From: Caulobacter sp.
Lineage (GTDB): Bacteria > Pseudomonadota > Alphaproteobacteria > Caulobacterales > Caulobacteraceae
Length of the DNA stretch: 64,000 bases
Reading direction: 5' to 3'
Assembly (NCBI GenBank): GCA_030683005.1
Contig: JAUXMY010000005.1
Location: forward strand, 54,701-118,700
In this document: piece after piece, positions 1 to 8,873 of the stretch
Layout of the letters: every line of letters begins with the position of its first letter
Position numbering within the stretch: the stretch's first letter is position 1
Translations under genes and position numbers: made by a program
Notes under the pieces: generated by a model
The model's input: only the letters and a program-made list of their open reading frames with translations
What the model was told of the DNA's origin: nothing
Databases searched by the model: none

Positions 1-294
1 GACCAGCTCCAGCTCCGGGTCGACGCGCTCCTGACCCCGGGCGGAGCGTATGACCGCATGGCGCGGGAGGCGCTCAGCGTCACCGAAAGCGGGGTGCTGC
101 CCCTCAGGGACGACGGCAGGATTCCCGTGAAGCTCGCGGCCTGGACCGGCACGCAGGCCAACGGCCGGTACATGACGATGGCGCTGGTGGAATTGCCGGT
201 CGGACTTCTGTCGCTGGCCTGCGAGGCCCCGACAGCCGCGAAGGCGAAGTTCCTTACCACCATGGTCTTCCGCATCGCCGAGGGCGGGCTGTGA
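1..294 (+). CDS. Unknown protein, C-terminal part (5' end outside window)
   Basis: The frame is open from base 1 to the TGA at 292-294, so the gene starts before the window. The visible 97 residues contain no motif I recognise. The last stretch (KFLTTMVFRIAEGGL) looks like the natural end of a folded domain. The stop overlaps the GTG of the next gene (GTGA), suggesting translational coupling and one operon with the secreted protein that follows. Function unknown. Confidence 0.6.
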   Translation, partial: DQLQLRVDALLTPGGAYDRMAREALSVTESGVLPLRDDGRIPVKLAAWTGTQANGRYMTMALVELPVGLLSLACEAPTAAKAKFLTTMVFRIAEGGL

Positions 295-830
295 AGCGTC
301 TTCTGCCGATCAGCGCCGTCGTGGCGCTGTCGGCGATGGCGGCGCCGTCACAGGCCCGCGCCCCGACCTGGATCCCTCAGACGTCCAATGGCGCCTCGGT
401 TGCCGCCATCGGCGTCGGCGGCGGGACCAGTATCCAGGTGTTCTGCTACGCCCGGCCCTCGCCGCGCTATGTGCTGGTCGTGAAGGGCCCGGCGCGGGGC
501 TTGAAGCCGGGCCTGGGCGTCATGGGGCGCGTACAGGGCAAATCTTCGATCAAGGTGCGCTTCGACCGCGTCGAGCTGGCGCCCGGCGGCCTCGCCGTGC
601 TGACGGTGCAGGGCGGTCTGCGCGGCACGGTCGGCGATCAGCCGCGCGCCCTCTACAGCATCGAGGCCATCCGCGCGGCGAAGACGCCGATCACCGTATC
701 GTCGGGTCCGTTCAGCATCACGGTTCCCGAGACCGGCGCTGCGGCGGCCATCGCCCCGCTCGAGAAGGTCTGCGGCGATGTGAAGACAATGGCGAAGCGG
801 GCCGAAGGCAAGGCCGGCGAACTCAACTGA
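291..830 (+). CDS. Secreted protein of unknown function
   Basis: 179 residues from a GTG inside the stop of the preceding gene (GTGA overlap). The N-terminus MKRLLPISAVVALSAMAAPSQA is a typical Sec signal peptide with an AxA-type cleavage site near residue 22, so the product is probably periplasmic. The mature part is rich in short beta-prone stretches and has two cysteines (near 53 and 162) that could pair. No family was recognised. Its 3' end overlaps that of the convergent sigma factor gene by 8 bp. Confidence 0.7.
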   Translation: MKRLLPISAVVALSAMAAPSQARAPTWIPQTSNGASVAAIGVGGGTSIQVFCYARPSPRYVLVVKGPARGLKPGLGVMGRVQGKSSIKVRFDRVELAPGGLAVLTVQGGLRGTVGDQPRALYSIEAIRAAKTPITVSSGPFSITVPETGAAAAIAPLEKVCGDVKTMAKRAEGKAGELN

Positions 831-2088
831 TCCCGGCCGCTTTCGCGTCGGCCGCCAGCCGGTCGAGGTGCTGGCGGATGTGGGCCGCCTCGGCCGTGCT
901 GTTGGCCAGGCCGATGGCGCGGTCGAAGGCCTCGCGGGCCTCGGCGCGGCGGTCCAGCTGTAGCAGCAGGGCGCCCTTGACCCCGAAGTAGTTGAAATAG
1001 CCTGACAGCCGCGCTTCCAGCGGCGCGATCATCGCCAGCGCCGCCTCCGGGCCAAGGGCCTTGGACGTCGCCACCGCCCGGTTCAGCGTCACCACGGGCG
1101 AGGGCTGCAGCTGCTCCAGCGTCGCATACAGGGCGTCGATCTGCGCCCAGTCGGTGTCGGCCGGCGTCGCGGCGCGGGCGTGCAGGGCGGCGATGGCGGC
1201 CTGAACGAGGTACGGCCCGGTCCGCCGGTGGCGCAGGGCCTTGTCGATCAGGGCTAGTCCCTCGCCGATCATCGCGCCGTTCCAGCGCCCGCGGTCCTGG
1301 TCGTCCATCAGGATGATGCCGCCGTCGGCGTCGAACCGCGCGGCGCTGCGCGACTGCTGCAGCAGCATCAGCGCCATCAGGCCCATGATCTCCGGCTCGG
1401 TCTGGTAGAGCCGCAGCAGCAGCCGGCCCAGCCGGATGGCCTCGGCCGCCAGCGGCGACCGCTCCGCGCGCTCGGAACCGCTGGCCGAATAGCCCTCGTT
1501 GAAGATCAGGTAGACCATGGCCGCCACCGCCGCGAGCCGCTCGGCCCGCTCGGCGGGACCGGGCGTCTCGAAGGCCACGCCGGCGCCGGCGATCTTCGCC
1601 TTGGCCCGGGTGATCCGCTGCTCCATGGCGCTCTCGCCGACCAGGAAGGCGCGGGCGATCTGGCGGACGGAAAGGCCGGACACGATCCGCAGCGCCAGCG
1701 CGACCTGCTGGGTCTGCGGCAGCTCCGGGTGGCAGCAGATGAACATCAGCCGCAGTACGTCGTCGCGATAGTCGGCGCCGTCCAGCCGCTCGACCAGCGG
1801 CGCCTCGGCGTCCTCGAGGTCCGACAGCGCCGCCTCATCGTGGGGCAGGGCGGTCTGGCGGCTGCGCTTGCGCACCCCGTCGATGGCGGCGTTGCGGCCG
1901 ACCATGATCAGCCAGGCGGCCGGGTCGCGCGGCGGCCCGTTCTTCGGCCAGGCCTTCAGGGCGCGCAGGCAGGCGTCCTGGAAGGCTTCCTCGGCGATGT
2001 CGAGATCCCGGAAGTAGCGCAGCAACGCTCCGACCGCCTGCGGGCGGGCGGCGGTGATGGCGCCGTCGATCCAGGCCAGATCGGTCAC
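823..2088 (-). CDS. ECF42-group RNA polymerase sigma factor
   Basis: 421 residues, much longer than a simple ECF sigma factor (about 180). Residues 1-90 carry the sigma-2 region ([36 protein letters not shown]) and about 110-170 the sigma-4 helix-turn-helix ([20 protein letters not shown]). The remaining ~240 residues are the helical TPR/SnoaL-independent extension that defines the ECF42 group. These sigma factors have no anti-sigma partner; they are encoded with YCII/DGPF-domain proteins, exactly as here. The GTG start overlaps the TGA of the YCII gene (GTGA). A TGTCGG-N17-CGTC promoter upstream suggests autoregulation. The group assignment rests on architecture and context and is quite secure. 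Confidence 0.93.
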   Translation of the reverse strand: MTDLAWIDGAITAARPQAVGALLRYFRDLDIAEEAFQDACLRALKAWPKNGPPRDPAAWLIMVGRNAAIDGVRKRSRQTALPHDEAALSDLEDAEAPLVERLDGADYRDDVLRLMFICCHPELPQTQQVALALRIVSGLSVRQIARAFLVGESAMEQRITRAKAKIAGAGVAFETPGPAERAERLAAVAAMVYLIFNEGYSASGSERAERSPLAAEAIRLGRLLLRLYQTEPEIMGLMALMLLQQSRSAARFDADGGIILMDDQDRGRWNGAMIGEGLALIDKALRHRRTGPYLVQAAIAALHARAATPADTDWAQIDALYATLEQLQPSPVVTLNRAVATSKALGPEAALAMIAPLEARLSGYFNYFGVKGALLLQLDRRAEAREAFDRAIGLANSTAEAAHIRQHLDRLAADAKAAGIS

Positions 2089-2465
2089 GCGCTCTCCGTG
2101 GCCGGCATGTCGACGCCGGGCAGGTACAGCCGCAGCGGCCGCAGTTCATAGGCGCCGCCCGGGTTGGCCTTCCCCAGCTCGCGGGCGATGGCCAGGCCCT
2201 CGTCCAGCCCCGCGATGTCGACGATGTAGAGGCCCAGCAGCTGCTCCTTGGTCTCGGCATAGGGGCCGTCGATGACCAGGTCCTTCTGCTTGTGCAGGGT
2301 CGTCGCCGCCGTGGTCGGCATCAGGCGCAGGGACGGGCCGAGCTTGCCCTCGCGCTCCAGCCGCTGGTGGACGACGCCCAGCTGGTCCATCACCGCGTCG
2401 TCCTGCGCCTGCGACCAGGACATGACGACGTCTTCGGCGTTGTAGCAGAGGATGGCGTAGAGCAT
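2085..2465 (-). CDS. YCII/DGPF-domain protein, partner of the ECF42 sigma factor
   Basis: 126 residues from ATG at 2465. It has the YCII-related ferredoxin-like fold signature with the conserved [13 protein letters not shown] segment (residues 66-78), the 'DGPF' motif region of proteins that accompany ECF42 sigma factors. The molecular role is unknown; in the family it is the main target of the sigma factor. It is the first gene of the two-gene operon, about 20 nt after the expected transcription start, and its TGA overlaps the sigma-factor GTG. A longer frame upstream runs antisense through phhB and is not supported. Confidence 0.9.
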   Translation of the reverse strand: MLYAILCYNAEDVVMSWSQAQDDAVMDQLGVVHQRLEREGKLGPSLRLMPTTAATTLHKQKDLVIDGPYAETKEQLLGLYIVDIAGLDEGLAIARELGKANPGGAYELRPLRLYLPGVDMPATESA

Positions 2466-2491
2466 CGGCGCGGGTCCCTGTTCCACTGGAA

Positions 2492-2518
2492 GACGATCCA
2501 GTATGCCGCGCGCCGACA
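2492..2518 (-). promoter_or_regulatory. Candidate ECF42-type promoter
   Basis: On the minus strand TGTCGG (2518-2513) is followed after 17 nt by CGTC (2495-2492), about 27 nt before the ATG of the YCII gene. This fits the TGTCGA / CGTC-type -35 and -10 elements known for ECF42 targets with one mismatch, and so suggests that the sigma factor drives its own operon. Confidence 0.6.
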
Positions 2519-2588
2519 GGGCCGGGGCGAACTTTTGCGGCGGCCGGGGCGTGCTATAGCCGGGCGAGGACGAGCGGAGGACGAGACC

Positions 2589-2876
2589 ATGGCGCGCGAA
2601 CGGATCGGAGCGGCGGCGGCGACGGCGAGGCTCAAGGGCTGGTCGGTCGGCCCCGGGGAGCGCGACGCGATCACCAAGACGTTCAGGTTCGACGACTTCA
2701 ACGCCGCCTTCGGCTTCATGACCCGCGTGGCCCTGAAGGCCGACCAGCTGGACCACCATCCGGAGTGGTTCAACGTCTACAACCGCGTCGAGGTGTTGCT
2801 GGCCACCCACGACGCCGACGGCGTCACCGACCTGGACGTCGAACTGGCTGCGTTCATGGACAGGGTGGCGGGGTAG
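2589..2876 (+). CDS. phhB: Pterin-4a-carbinolamine dehydratase (DCoH/PCD family)
   Basis: 95 residues, the usual length. The conserved active-site segment [19 protein letters not shown] (residues 51-69) supplies the paired histidines, and the T-x-D-x-D-x-ELA end is typical. The enzyme dehydrates 4a-hydroxytetrahydropterin, recycling the cofactor of aromatic amino acid hydroxylases; in bacteria lacking such a hydroxylase its role is less clear. No hydroxylase gene is visible in this window. The ATG follows GGAGGACGAGACC. It is divergent from the ECF42 operon. Confidence 0.93.
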   Translation: MARERIGAAAATARLKGWSVGPGERDAITKTFRFDDFNAAFGFMTRVALKADQLDHHPEWFNVYNRVEVLLATHDADGVTDLDVELAAFMDRVAG

Positions 2877-2888
2877 GGGGCGCTCGCC

Positions 2889-2904
2889 CCCGGCGAAGGC
2901 CGGG
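2889..2904. repeat. Short CCCGGC-GAAG-GCCGGG hairpin, relic of the interspersed palindrome family
   Basis: A 6-bp stem closed by GAAG immediately after phhB, followed by CCGTCCCGG. The core resembles one arm of the larger palindromic elements at 13793, 25271 and 55330. It could act as a weak transcription terminator for phhB. Confidence 0.4.
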
Positions 2905-3001
2905 ACGCACCGGTGTACGGCCCGTCCCGGAGATATTTTCGCACCTGGCGAGGGCGATCCTGGTCGCGGCCTCTTGTCGAACCATGTTTGACCCCTGATC
3001 A

Positions 3002-4468
3002 ATGATCATCCACCCCGAAAACGGGGGGAGGCCGTGGGAGGCAGGATTGGCAGTAGAAGTGGAGTCCGGCGGGGTCGCCCCGACCGCGACGGCGGTGGGC
3101 CGCGCCGGGGCCGATGGCGCGCCGCAGCTCGGACCCTGGAAGCTGGCCGCCTTCGCCGCGCCCTGCATTCCCGTCGCGGCGATGATGATGCCGGTGACCA
3201 TCTACCTGCCCGACTACTACACCCGCGACCTCGGCCTCAGCTGGCTGGCCATCGGGTTCGCCTTCTCGGCAGTGCGGCTGTTCGACCTGTGGCTCGACCC
3301 GGCGCTCGGCTTCATGATCGACAAGACCAACACGCGGTTCGGACGCTTCCGGCCCTGGCTCGTCGCCGGTCTGCCGATGGCGGTGCTGGCGATCTGGATG
3401 CTGTTCATGGCCGGTCCGGGGATCACCGGCCTGCAGATTCTGGGCTGGCTGATCCTGGGGTTCCTCGGCCAGTCGATGGCGTCCATGGCCCACGTTGCCT
3501 GGGCGGCCCGCGTCGCGCCGGACTACAAGGGCCGATCCCGCGTCTTCGGCTGGTGGCAGGCCTTCACGGTCATCGGAATGCTGCTGGCGCTCAGTATGCC
3601 GATCCTGGCGTCCAGACTGTTCGGCCTGGACCACGGGGCGGGCGTCAAGGCGATCGGCTGGTTCGTCGTCCTGACCCTGCCGGTGTCCATCGCCATCGCG
3701 CTGCTGGTGATGCGCGAGCCGCCGTCGCCGCCCAACCACAATCCGCCGCACTGGCGCCAGTACCTGCCGCTGCTGAAGCGGCCGTCGGTGGTCCGCGTGC
3801 TGCTGGCCGACATCGCCATCGGCACCGGCCCGGTCCTGGCGGGGACCCTGTTCTTCACCTACTTCTTCGCCATTCGCGGCTATGACCGGTCAGACGCCGG
3901 CGCCCTGCTGCTGATCTATTTCGTCAGCGCGCTTCTGGCCGCGCCGCTCTGGTCCTGGCTGGCCAACCGGATGAGCAAGCACAAGGCGCTGATGATCGCC
4001 TGTATCGCCTACGCCGCGGCGCAGGGCGGGGTGCTGATCGTGCCGGACGGCCTTGTCTGGGGTATCGCGGTGATGGCCCTGGCCGGCATCCCGTTCACCG
4101 CCGGCTCGATCCTGCTGCGGGCGATGATGGCGGACATCGGCGACGAGGAGCGCCTGGCGAGCGGTGTTGATCGCAGCGGCCTGCTGTTCGGACTTCTCAG
4201 CGGCTCGGTGAAAATCGGCTCGGCCACCGCCGTCGCCGGGGCCGGAATCCTGCTGACGACGGCGGGCTTCGACGCGACGCTGGGTCCGAAGAACGAGGGG
4301 GACGCGCTGATGATGCTGCAGATCACCTTCACCCTGGTCCCCGCCGCGTTCGGCCTGCTCGGGGCCTGGATCATCGCCGGCCACAAGCTGGACGCCCAGG
4401 CTCACGCCGACATCCGCTTCCGGCTGGCCGCGCGCGACCGCGAGCACGAGCCAAAGTCGTTGATCTAG
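3002..4468 (+). CDS. GPH/MelB-family sugar:cation symporter (MFS fold)
   Basis: Up to 488 residues with about 12 hydrophobic segments beginning near residue 45. The segment RLFDLWLDPALGFMIDKT followed by RFGRFRPWL is the cytoplasmic loop signature of the glycoside-pentoside-hexuronide (melibiose permease) family, which imports sugars or sugar acids with Na+ or H+. The substrate cannot be read from sequence. The first ATG (3002) has no ribosome-binding site. The in-frame TTG at 3047 has GGGAGG 5 nt upstream and is a better start (473 residues). It is convergent with the racemase gene, with only 6 bp between the stops. A second GPH transporter lies at 20887-22419. Confidence 0.88.
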   Translation: MIIHPENGGRPWEAGLAVEVESGGVAPTATAVGRAGADGAPQLGPWKLAAFAAPCIPVAAMMMPVTIYLPDYYTRDLGLSWLAIGFAFSAVRLFDLWLDPALGFMIDKTNTRFGRFRPWLVAGLPMAVLAIWMLFMAGPGITGLQILGWLILGFLGQSMASMAHVAWAARVAPDYKGRSRVFGWWQAFTVIGMLLALSMPILASRLFGLDHGAGVKAIGWFVVLTLPVSIAIALLVMREPPSPPNHNPPHWRQYLPLLKRPSVVRVLLADIAIGTGPVLAGTLFFTYFFAIRGYDRSDAGALLLIYFVSALLAAPLWSWLANRMSKHKALMIACIAYAAAQGGVLIVPDGLVWGIAVMALAGIPFTAGSILLRAMMADIGDEERLASGVDRSGLLFGLLSGSVKIGSATAVAGAGILLTTAGFDATLGPKNEGDALMMLQITFTLVPAAFGLLGAWIIAGHKLDAQAHADIRFRLAARDREHEPKSLI

Positions 4469-4474
4469 GAGACC

Positions 4475-5131
4475 TCAGGCCGAGCAGACCGCCACGCAGC
4501 GCTCGGCCAGCAGGGCGCCGGCGTCGAGGAGCGGGACGCTGAGCCTCGCCGGGTCGAGCACCAGCGGGACCTCGGTGCAGCCGGCGATCACCGCCCCGGC
4601 GTCCAGCGCCCTGGCGAGGGCCAACATGCCCTCCCGCACATCCGGGCCCAGGTCGCCGGCCTTGATGCGGTAGACGAGGTCCATGAACCGCGCCTGCTGC
4701 GCCGCGTCCGGGACGATCGGCTCCAGCCCCAGCCCGGCCAGCCGCGCGCTGTAGAGGTCCACCGCCGTTGGCGTGCCGAGCACCCCGACCCGCCGGGCGC
4801 CGGCGTCGCGCGCCGCCTCGCAGGCGATGTCGATCATGTCGATCAGCGGCAGGCCGGACGCCGCGCGGATGATGTCGGCATAGGCGTGGGCGGTGTTGCA
4901 GGCGATGGCCAGCACCTCCGCCGCGGCCCCGGCCAGCCCCCTGGCCATCTCGCCCAGCACCGGCCCGGCCGCTTCGCTGTCGGTGTTGCGGTCGGGGATG
5001 TGCGGATTGATGTCGACCAGCACCCGGATGTGGTCCTGGTCCCGCGTCGCCGGCGTCGCCGCCTGCAGTTTGGCCAGGAAGTCGAGCGTGGCGGCCGGGC
5101 CCATGCCGCCGAGGACGCCGAGGGTTTTCAC
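4475..5131 (-). CDS. Aspartate/glutamate racemase family protein
   Basis: 218 residues. The glycine-rich start [15 protein letters not shown] and two catalytic-type cysteines, Cys78 in ACNTAHAY and Cys185 in AGCTEVPL, place it in the PLP-independent Asp/Glu racemase family (RacD/YgeA group), which interconverts L- and D-amino acids by a two-cysteine mechanism. The GTG start overlaps the TGA of the upstream D-cysteine desulfhydrase gene, so the two are co-translated. This pairing suggests handling of D-amino acids; which amino acid is racemised is not known. Confidence 0.9.
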   Translation of the reverse strand: MKTLGVLGGMGPAATLDFLAKLQAATPATRDQDHIRVLVDINPHIPDRNTDSEAAGPVLGEMARGLAGAAAEVLAIACNTAHAYADIIRAASGLPLIDMIDIACEAARDAGARRVGVLGTPTAVDLYSARLAGLGLEPIVPDAAQQARFMDLVYRIKAGDLGPDVREGMLALARALDAGAVIAGCTEVPLVLDPARLSVPLLDAGALLAERCVAVCSA

Positions 5132-6126
5132 AGCATCGAGCCCAGTTCGCCCTGGTAGCCGAACAGGCCCTGGGCGCCGCCGGTGTGCAGGAAGACCACC
5201 GTCTGGCCCTCGAACGCGCCCTGCCGGGCCAGCGCGATCAGGCCCTTCATCGCCTTGCCGGTGTAGACCGGGTCGAGCAGCAGGCCCTCGGTGCGGGCCG
5301 CCAGCGTCAGGGCGTCGGCCACGCCCTGGTCGATCAGGCCGTAGCCCGCGCCGACATAGTCGCAGTCGGCGACGACCATCTCGCGCGACACCCGCTCGCG
5401 GTGGCCCAGCAGGGCAGCGGTCTCGACCGCGAGGTTGAAGACGTTCTCCTCCTGCTTCTCCTTCGGGGCGCGGACGCCGATGCCCAGCACGGGGATGTCG
5501 GCGCCGCTGACCGCCAGCCCGGCGACCAGGCCGGCGTGGGTGCCGGCGCTGCCGGTGGCGGTGACGATGCGGTCGATGACCAGGCCCTCGTCATTGGCCT
5601 GGGTCGCCAGCTCCAGCGCGCAATCAACATAGCCCAGCGCCCCGACCGCGTTGGAGCCGCCGCCGGGGATCACATAGGGCGTCCCGCCGGCCGCGCGGAT
5701 CTCCTCGGCGTCCAGCGCCATCTCTGCGGCCATGTCCGATCCGGCCTCCACCGTGCGGATGCGCGCGCCCAGCAGCCGGTCGAGCAGCACATTGCCGGAC
5801 CACAGGTAGTCTTCGGCCTGGTTGCCGGTGCGGTTCTCCAGCACGACCCGGCAGGCCATGCCGAAGCTGGCCGCCGCCGCCGCGGTCTGGCGTACATGGT
5901 TGGACTGCACCGCGCCCTGGGTGATCAGGGTGTCAGCGCCCTGTTCCAGGGCCTCGCCGAGCAGGAACTCCAGCTTGCGGGTCTTGTTGCCGCCCCCGGC
6001 CAGCCCGGTGCAGTCGTCCCGCTTGATCCACAGGTCGATACCCAGCTCGGCGCTCAGCCGGGGCGCGGGCTCCAGCGGCGTGGGCAGATGGGCGAAGCGT
6101 GCGCGGGCAAACCTGGCGAGGTTCAT
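5128..6126 (-). CDS. dcyD: D-cysteine desulfhydrase / ACC-deaminase family PLP enzyme
   Basis: 332 residues from ATG at 6126. PLP fold type II. The segment [12 protein letters not shown] (44-55) contains the PLP lysine (Lys48), [17 protein letters not shown] is the substrate-loop signature, and [12 protein letters not shown] is the phosphate-binding loop. The family splits D-cysteine into pyruvate, H2S and ammonia or deaminates 1-aminocyclopropane-1-carboxylate; the VQSNHVRQT region and the racemase partner favour D-cysteine desulfhydrase. The two activities cannot be separated with certainty here. Longer upstream frames overlap the divergent TPR gene and are unlikely. Confidence 0.87.
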   Translation of the reverse strand: MNLARFARARFAHLPTPLEPAPRLSAELGIDLWIKRDDCTGLAGGGNKTRKLEFLLGEALEQGADTLITQGAVQSNHVRQTAAAAASFGMACRVVLENRTGNQAEDYLWSGNVLLDRLLGARIRTVEAGSDMAAEMALDAEEIRAAGGTPYVIPGGGSNAVGALGYVDCALELATQANDEGLVIDRIVTATGSAGTHAGLVAGLAVSGADIPVLGIGVRAPKEKQEENVFNLAVETAALLGHRERVSREMVVADCDYVGAGYGLIDQGVADALTLAARTEGLLLDPVYTGKAMKGLIALARQGAFEGQTVVFLHTGGAQGLFGYQGELGSML

Positions 6127-6197
6127 AGGGGCGTCCTTGTCGGCGAAAGTCGTGGTACTATCTAGCGAGCTTATCATCGCGCTGGGAGGAGACCTGC

Positions 6198-6761
6198 ATG
6201 TCCCCCAAGACCATGTTCGCGTTCGCTGCTGTTTCAACCGCTATCGCCTTCTCCGCGGGCTCCGCGTCGGCGGCTGCCTTCGTGCTCGGCGGCGGCATGG
6301 CCGACGCCTGTTCGAAGGCCGCGATCGAGGGGCGCGACGACCGCCAGTCCCTTGCTCTCTGCGACATGGCGCTGGAGAGCCAGCCGTTGCTCAAGCGCGA
6401 CCGGGCGGCGACCTTCGTGAACCGGGGCGTCATCCAGTTGCGCCGCAAGGACTACGCCGAGGCCCGCCAGGACTTCGACACGGCGGCGAGGCTCGACCCC
6501 TCGATGGGCGAGGCCTTCGTCAATCGCGGCGCGGCCCTGGTCGCCCAGCGGCGCTTCCGTGAAGGGGTTGTCGAGATCGACCGCGGCCTGGCGCTGGGCG
6601 CCGACGAGCCGGAGAAGGCCTACTTCAACCGGGCCCTGGCCTGGGAAGGTCTGGACGACATGAAGGCCGCCTGGCTCGACTACCAGAAGGCGCTGGAGAT
6701 CCGTCCGGATTGGGAGGCGCCGCGCCGCGAGCTGACCCGTTTCACCGTCACCCGGGAATAG
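6198..6761 (+). CDS. Secreted TPR-repeat protein (copy 1 of tandem pair)
   Basis: 187 residues. Signal peptide [25 protein letters not shown], then a Cys-containing segment ([14 protein letters not shown]) and at least three TPR units ([58 protein letters not shown]). TPRs mediate protein-protein contacts; the partner is unknown. The product is predicted periplasmic. The next gene encodes a paralogue of the same length with the same layout, so the pair arose by tandem duplication. A GGAGGAG ribosome-binding site precedes the ATG. Confidence 0.8.
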   Translation: MSPKTMFAFAAVSTAIAFSAGSASAAAFVLGGGMADACSKAAIEGRDDRQSLALCDMALESQPLLKRDRAATFVNRGVIQLRRKDYAEARQDFDTAARLDPSMGEAFVNRGAALVAQRRFREGVVEIDRGLALGADEPEKAYFNRALAWEGLDDMKAAWLDYQKALEIRPDWEAPRRELTRFTVTRE

Positions 6762-6772
6762 GAGACGCCGTC

Positions 6773-7336
6773 ATGCGCCATCTCGCCCTTCTCGCCGCCG
6801 CGTCCGCCGCCGGTCTGGCCCTTGCCGCGGCGACTCCGGCCGCCGCCTCGGTCATGATCGTCGGCAATGACATCGCCGTCGACTGCTCGAAGGCCGCCTT
6901 CGCCGGCCGATTCGACCGCAAGTCGATCGAGACCTGCACCCGCGCGCTGCAGGAGGACCGCCTGGACCGCCGCGATCGCGCCGGCACGCTGGTCAACCGC
7001 GGCGTCATGTTGACCCGCGCCCGTGACTACGCCGCCGCCCGCGTCGACCTGGACAGGGCCGCCGACCTGGAGCCGACCCTGGGCGAGGCCTACGTCAATC
7101 GCGGCGTGGTGATGATGGCTGATCGCGACTATGCCGCCGCCCTGGCCGAGATCGAGCGCGGCCTGGCGTTGGGCGTCGGTGAGCCGGCCAAGGCCTACTA
7201 CAACCGCGCGCTGGTTCATGAATCCCTGGATGACGCGAAGGCCGCATGGCTGGACTACCGCAAGGCGCAGGACCTGGCGCCGGAGTGGGACGCCCCGCGC
7301 CGCCAGCTGATGCGGTTCACTGTCTCGAAGCCTTAG
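6773..7336 (+). CDS. Secreted TPR-repeat protein (copy 2 of tandem pair)
   Basis: 187 residues starting MRHLALLAAASAAGLALAAA, a signal peptide. The body matches the upstream gene: the DCSKAAFAGRFDRKSIETC segment, TLVNRGVMLTRARDYAAA, GEAYVNRGVVMMADRDYAAA, then AKAYYNRALVHESLDDAKAA, and the same C-terminal end (APRRQLMRFTVSKP versus [14 protein letters not shown]). Only 11 bp separate the two genes, so they are probably co-transcribed. Function unknown. Confidence 0.8.
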   Translation: MRHLALLAAASAAGLALAAATPAAASVMIVGNDIAVDCSKAAFAGRFDRKSIETCTRALQEDRLDRRDRAGTLVNRGVMLTRARDYAAARVDLDRAADLEPTLGEAYVNRGVVMMADRDYAAALAEIERGLALGVGEPAKAYYNRALVHESLDDAKAAWLDYRKAQDLAPEWDAPRRQLMRFTVSKP

Positions 7337-7385
7337 GCCGTTTCGCGCGTTGACCTTCCCGACCACTATCGAAGTCGGGGTTTGC

Positions 7386-7796
7386 ATGCGCGCCGTTCTC
7401 CTTGCCGTCCTGATCACCGGGCTCGCCGCGCCGGTGTTTGCCCATCCCCACGACCCCGACTGGCGACGCCGCGCCAATGTCGAGGCGATGGAGCGCGAGG
7501 CCGACCGCGCCCGCGCCGCGGCCCTTGAGCGGGAGACCCGGGCGCGCGAACAGCGGGCCCCCACCGAGGCGACGATCCGCGCCATGCGGGACGGTGAGCT
7601 GGCGGGGGGACCCTCCGCGACCGGGATGACCTGGCGCCTGCCGGTCCTGCCCGAGCCTTCGCCGCCTCGCACCTTGGAGTCCGCGCCGGTCCCCGAACTG
7701 ACCGACGACGCCGCCCGCATGGACGCGCTGATGGCTGAGGCCATGGCCCGCTCGACGGCCAGGATCCGCGCGATCACCGGCGGCAGACCACGCTAG
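7386..7796 (+). CDS. Small secreted protein of unknown function
   Basis: 136 residues. The signal peptide MRAVLLAVLITGLAAPVFA ends in a good AxA-like site. The mature start HPHDPDWRRRANVEAMEREAD is followed by a charged alpha-helical, possibly coiled-coil region rich in Arg/Ala/Glu, then a Pro-rich middle and a second helical end. No domain is recognised. It has the same orientation as the TPR pair, 49 bp downstream, and may belong to that operon. Confidence 0.65.
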   Translation: MRAVLLAVLITGLAAPVFAHPHDPDWRRRANVEAMEREADRARAAALERETRAREQRAPTEATIRAMRDGELAGGPSATGMTWRLPVLPEPSPPRTLESAPVPELTDDAARMDALMAEAMARSTARIRAITGGRPR

Positions 7797-7854
7797 ACGC
7801 CGCCCGGTTTCCGGGCCAGCGTGCCGGGCGACATCCCTTGAAGAGGTATTGGCC

Positions 7855-8706
7855 ATGCGTTGGCGCGGTGGACAACGGTCCGGCAACATCGACGACCGGC
7901 GGGGGCTGGGGCCGACGGGCGCTGTCGGCGGCATCGGCCTTGTCGGCATCATCGTCGCCCTGGTCGGCATCTTCGTGTTCGACGTCGATCCGGGCCAGAT
8001 GCTCAGCATCGTGGGGCAGGGCGGGGCGCCGCAGGAGCAGGTCGTCGGCCGGCAGGGCAGCCCGGAGGACGAGGCCGGGGCCTTCGTCGACGTGATCGAG
8101 ACCTCCACGACCCAGGTCTGGACCGAGCTGTTCTCGAAGTCGGGCCAGGGCTACAGCCCGCCCGAGGACGTCGTGATCTACGACCAGGCCACACCGACCG
8201 CCTGCGGCCAGGGCCAGGCCGCCATGGGGCCGTTCTACTGCCCGGGCGACCGCAAGGTGTACCTGGACCTGGGCTTCTGGACCGAGCTGGAAAGCCGGTT
8301 CGGCGCCAAGGGCGAGTTCGCCCGCGCCTATGTCATCGCCCACGAGATCGGCCACCACGTCCAGAACCTGACCGGATCGCTGGGCAAGGCGCGTGCCGGG
8401 GCCCAGGGCGCTGACGGTGGCCAGGTCCGCGTCGAACTGCAGGCCGACTGCTACGCCGGCGTCTGGGCCGCCCGCGCCTCGGCGCTGTCCGGCGGCGAGG
8501 TGGCGCTGGAGCAGGGCGACCTGGAGGACGGCCTGGGCGCCGCCGCCGCCGTCGGCGACGACACCATCCAGCGCCGCACCCAGGGCCGCGTCGTCCCTGA
8601 CGCCTTCACCCACGGCACGGCCGAGCAGCGCATGCGCTGGTTCCGACGCGGATACGAGACGGGCGACCCGAACAGCTGCGACACCTTCGCGGCGCGGACG
8701 TTGTAG
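7855..8706 (+). CDS. ypfJ: YpfJ-type neutral zinc metallopeptidase
   Basis: 283 residues. It begins with the family signature MRWRGGQRSGNIDDRRG, then one transmembrane helix (about 25-45, TGAVGGIGLVGIIVALVGIFVF) and a periplasmic catalytic domain with the zinc motif HEIGHH (163-168) and the downstream helix ELQADCYAGVWAA with the third-ligand region. The family is widespread, membrane-anchored and of poorly known substrate. Start chosen at the ATG that gives the conserved MRWR terminus. Confidence 0.93.
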   Translation: MRWRGGQRSGNIDDRRGLGPTGAVGGIGLVGIIVALVGIFVFDVDPGQMLSIVGQGGAPQEQVVGRQGSPEDEAGAFVDVIETSTTQVWTELFSKSGQGYSPPEDVVIYDQATPTACGQGQAAMGPFYCPGDRKVYLDLGFWTELESRFGAKGEFARAYVIAHEIGHHVQNLTGSLGKARAGAQGADGGQVRVELQADCYAGVWAARASALSGGEVALEQGDLEDGLGAAAAVGDDTIQRRTQGRVVPDAFTHGTAEQRMRWFRRGYETGDPNSCDTFAARTL

Positions 8707-8728
8707 GCATCGCGTCCATCCTCTCTCG

Positions 8729-8853
8729 TCATGGCCCGGCTTGTCCGGGCCAGCCATGACTGCAGGGGCAGCAGAAGAGGGCGCGACCGATCGACCGCGC
8801 CCTCATCTTCGTCGCTGGTGTTCGTGGGTGGCCCGGACAAGCCGGGCCATGAC
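8729..8853. repeat. 125-bp palindromic element (MITE/REP-doublet-like)
   Basis: A 25-base arm beginning GTCATGGCCCGGCTTGTCCG (8729-8753) is the exact reverse complement of 8829-8853. Between the arms lies a second dyad GAGGGCGCG...CGCGCCCTC (8777-8804). It sits between the convergent ypfJ and TonB-receptor genes and could also act as a bidirectional terminator. The outer arms differ in sequence from the TCATCCCGG family at 25271 and 55330. Confidence 0.7.
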
Positions 8854-8873
8854 AAACCAATGGAGGTTTGGCC

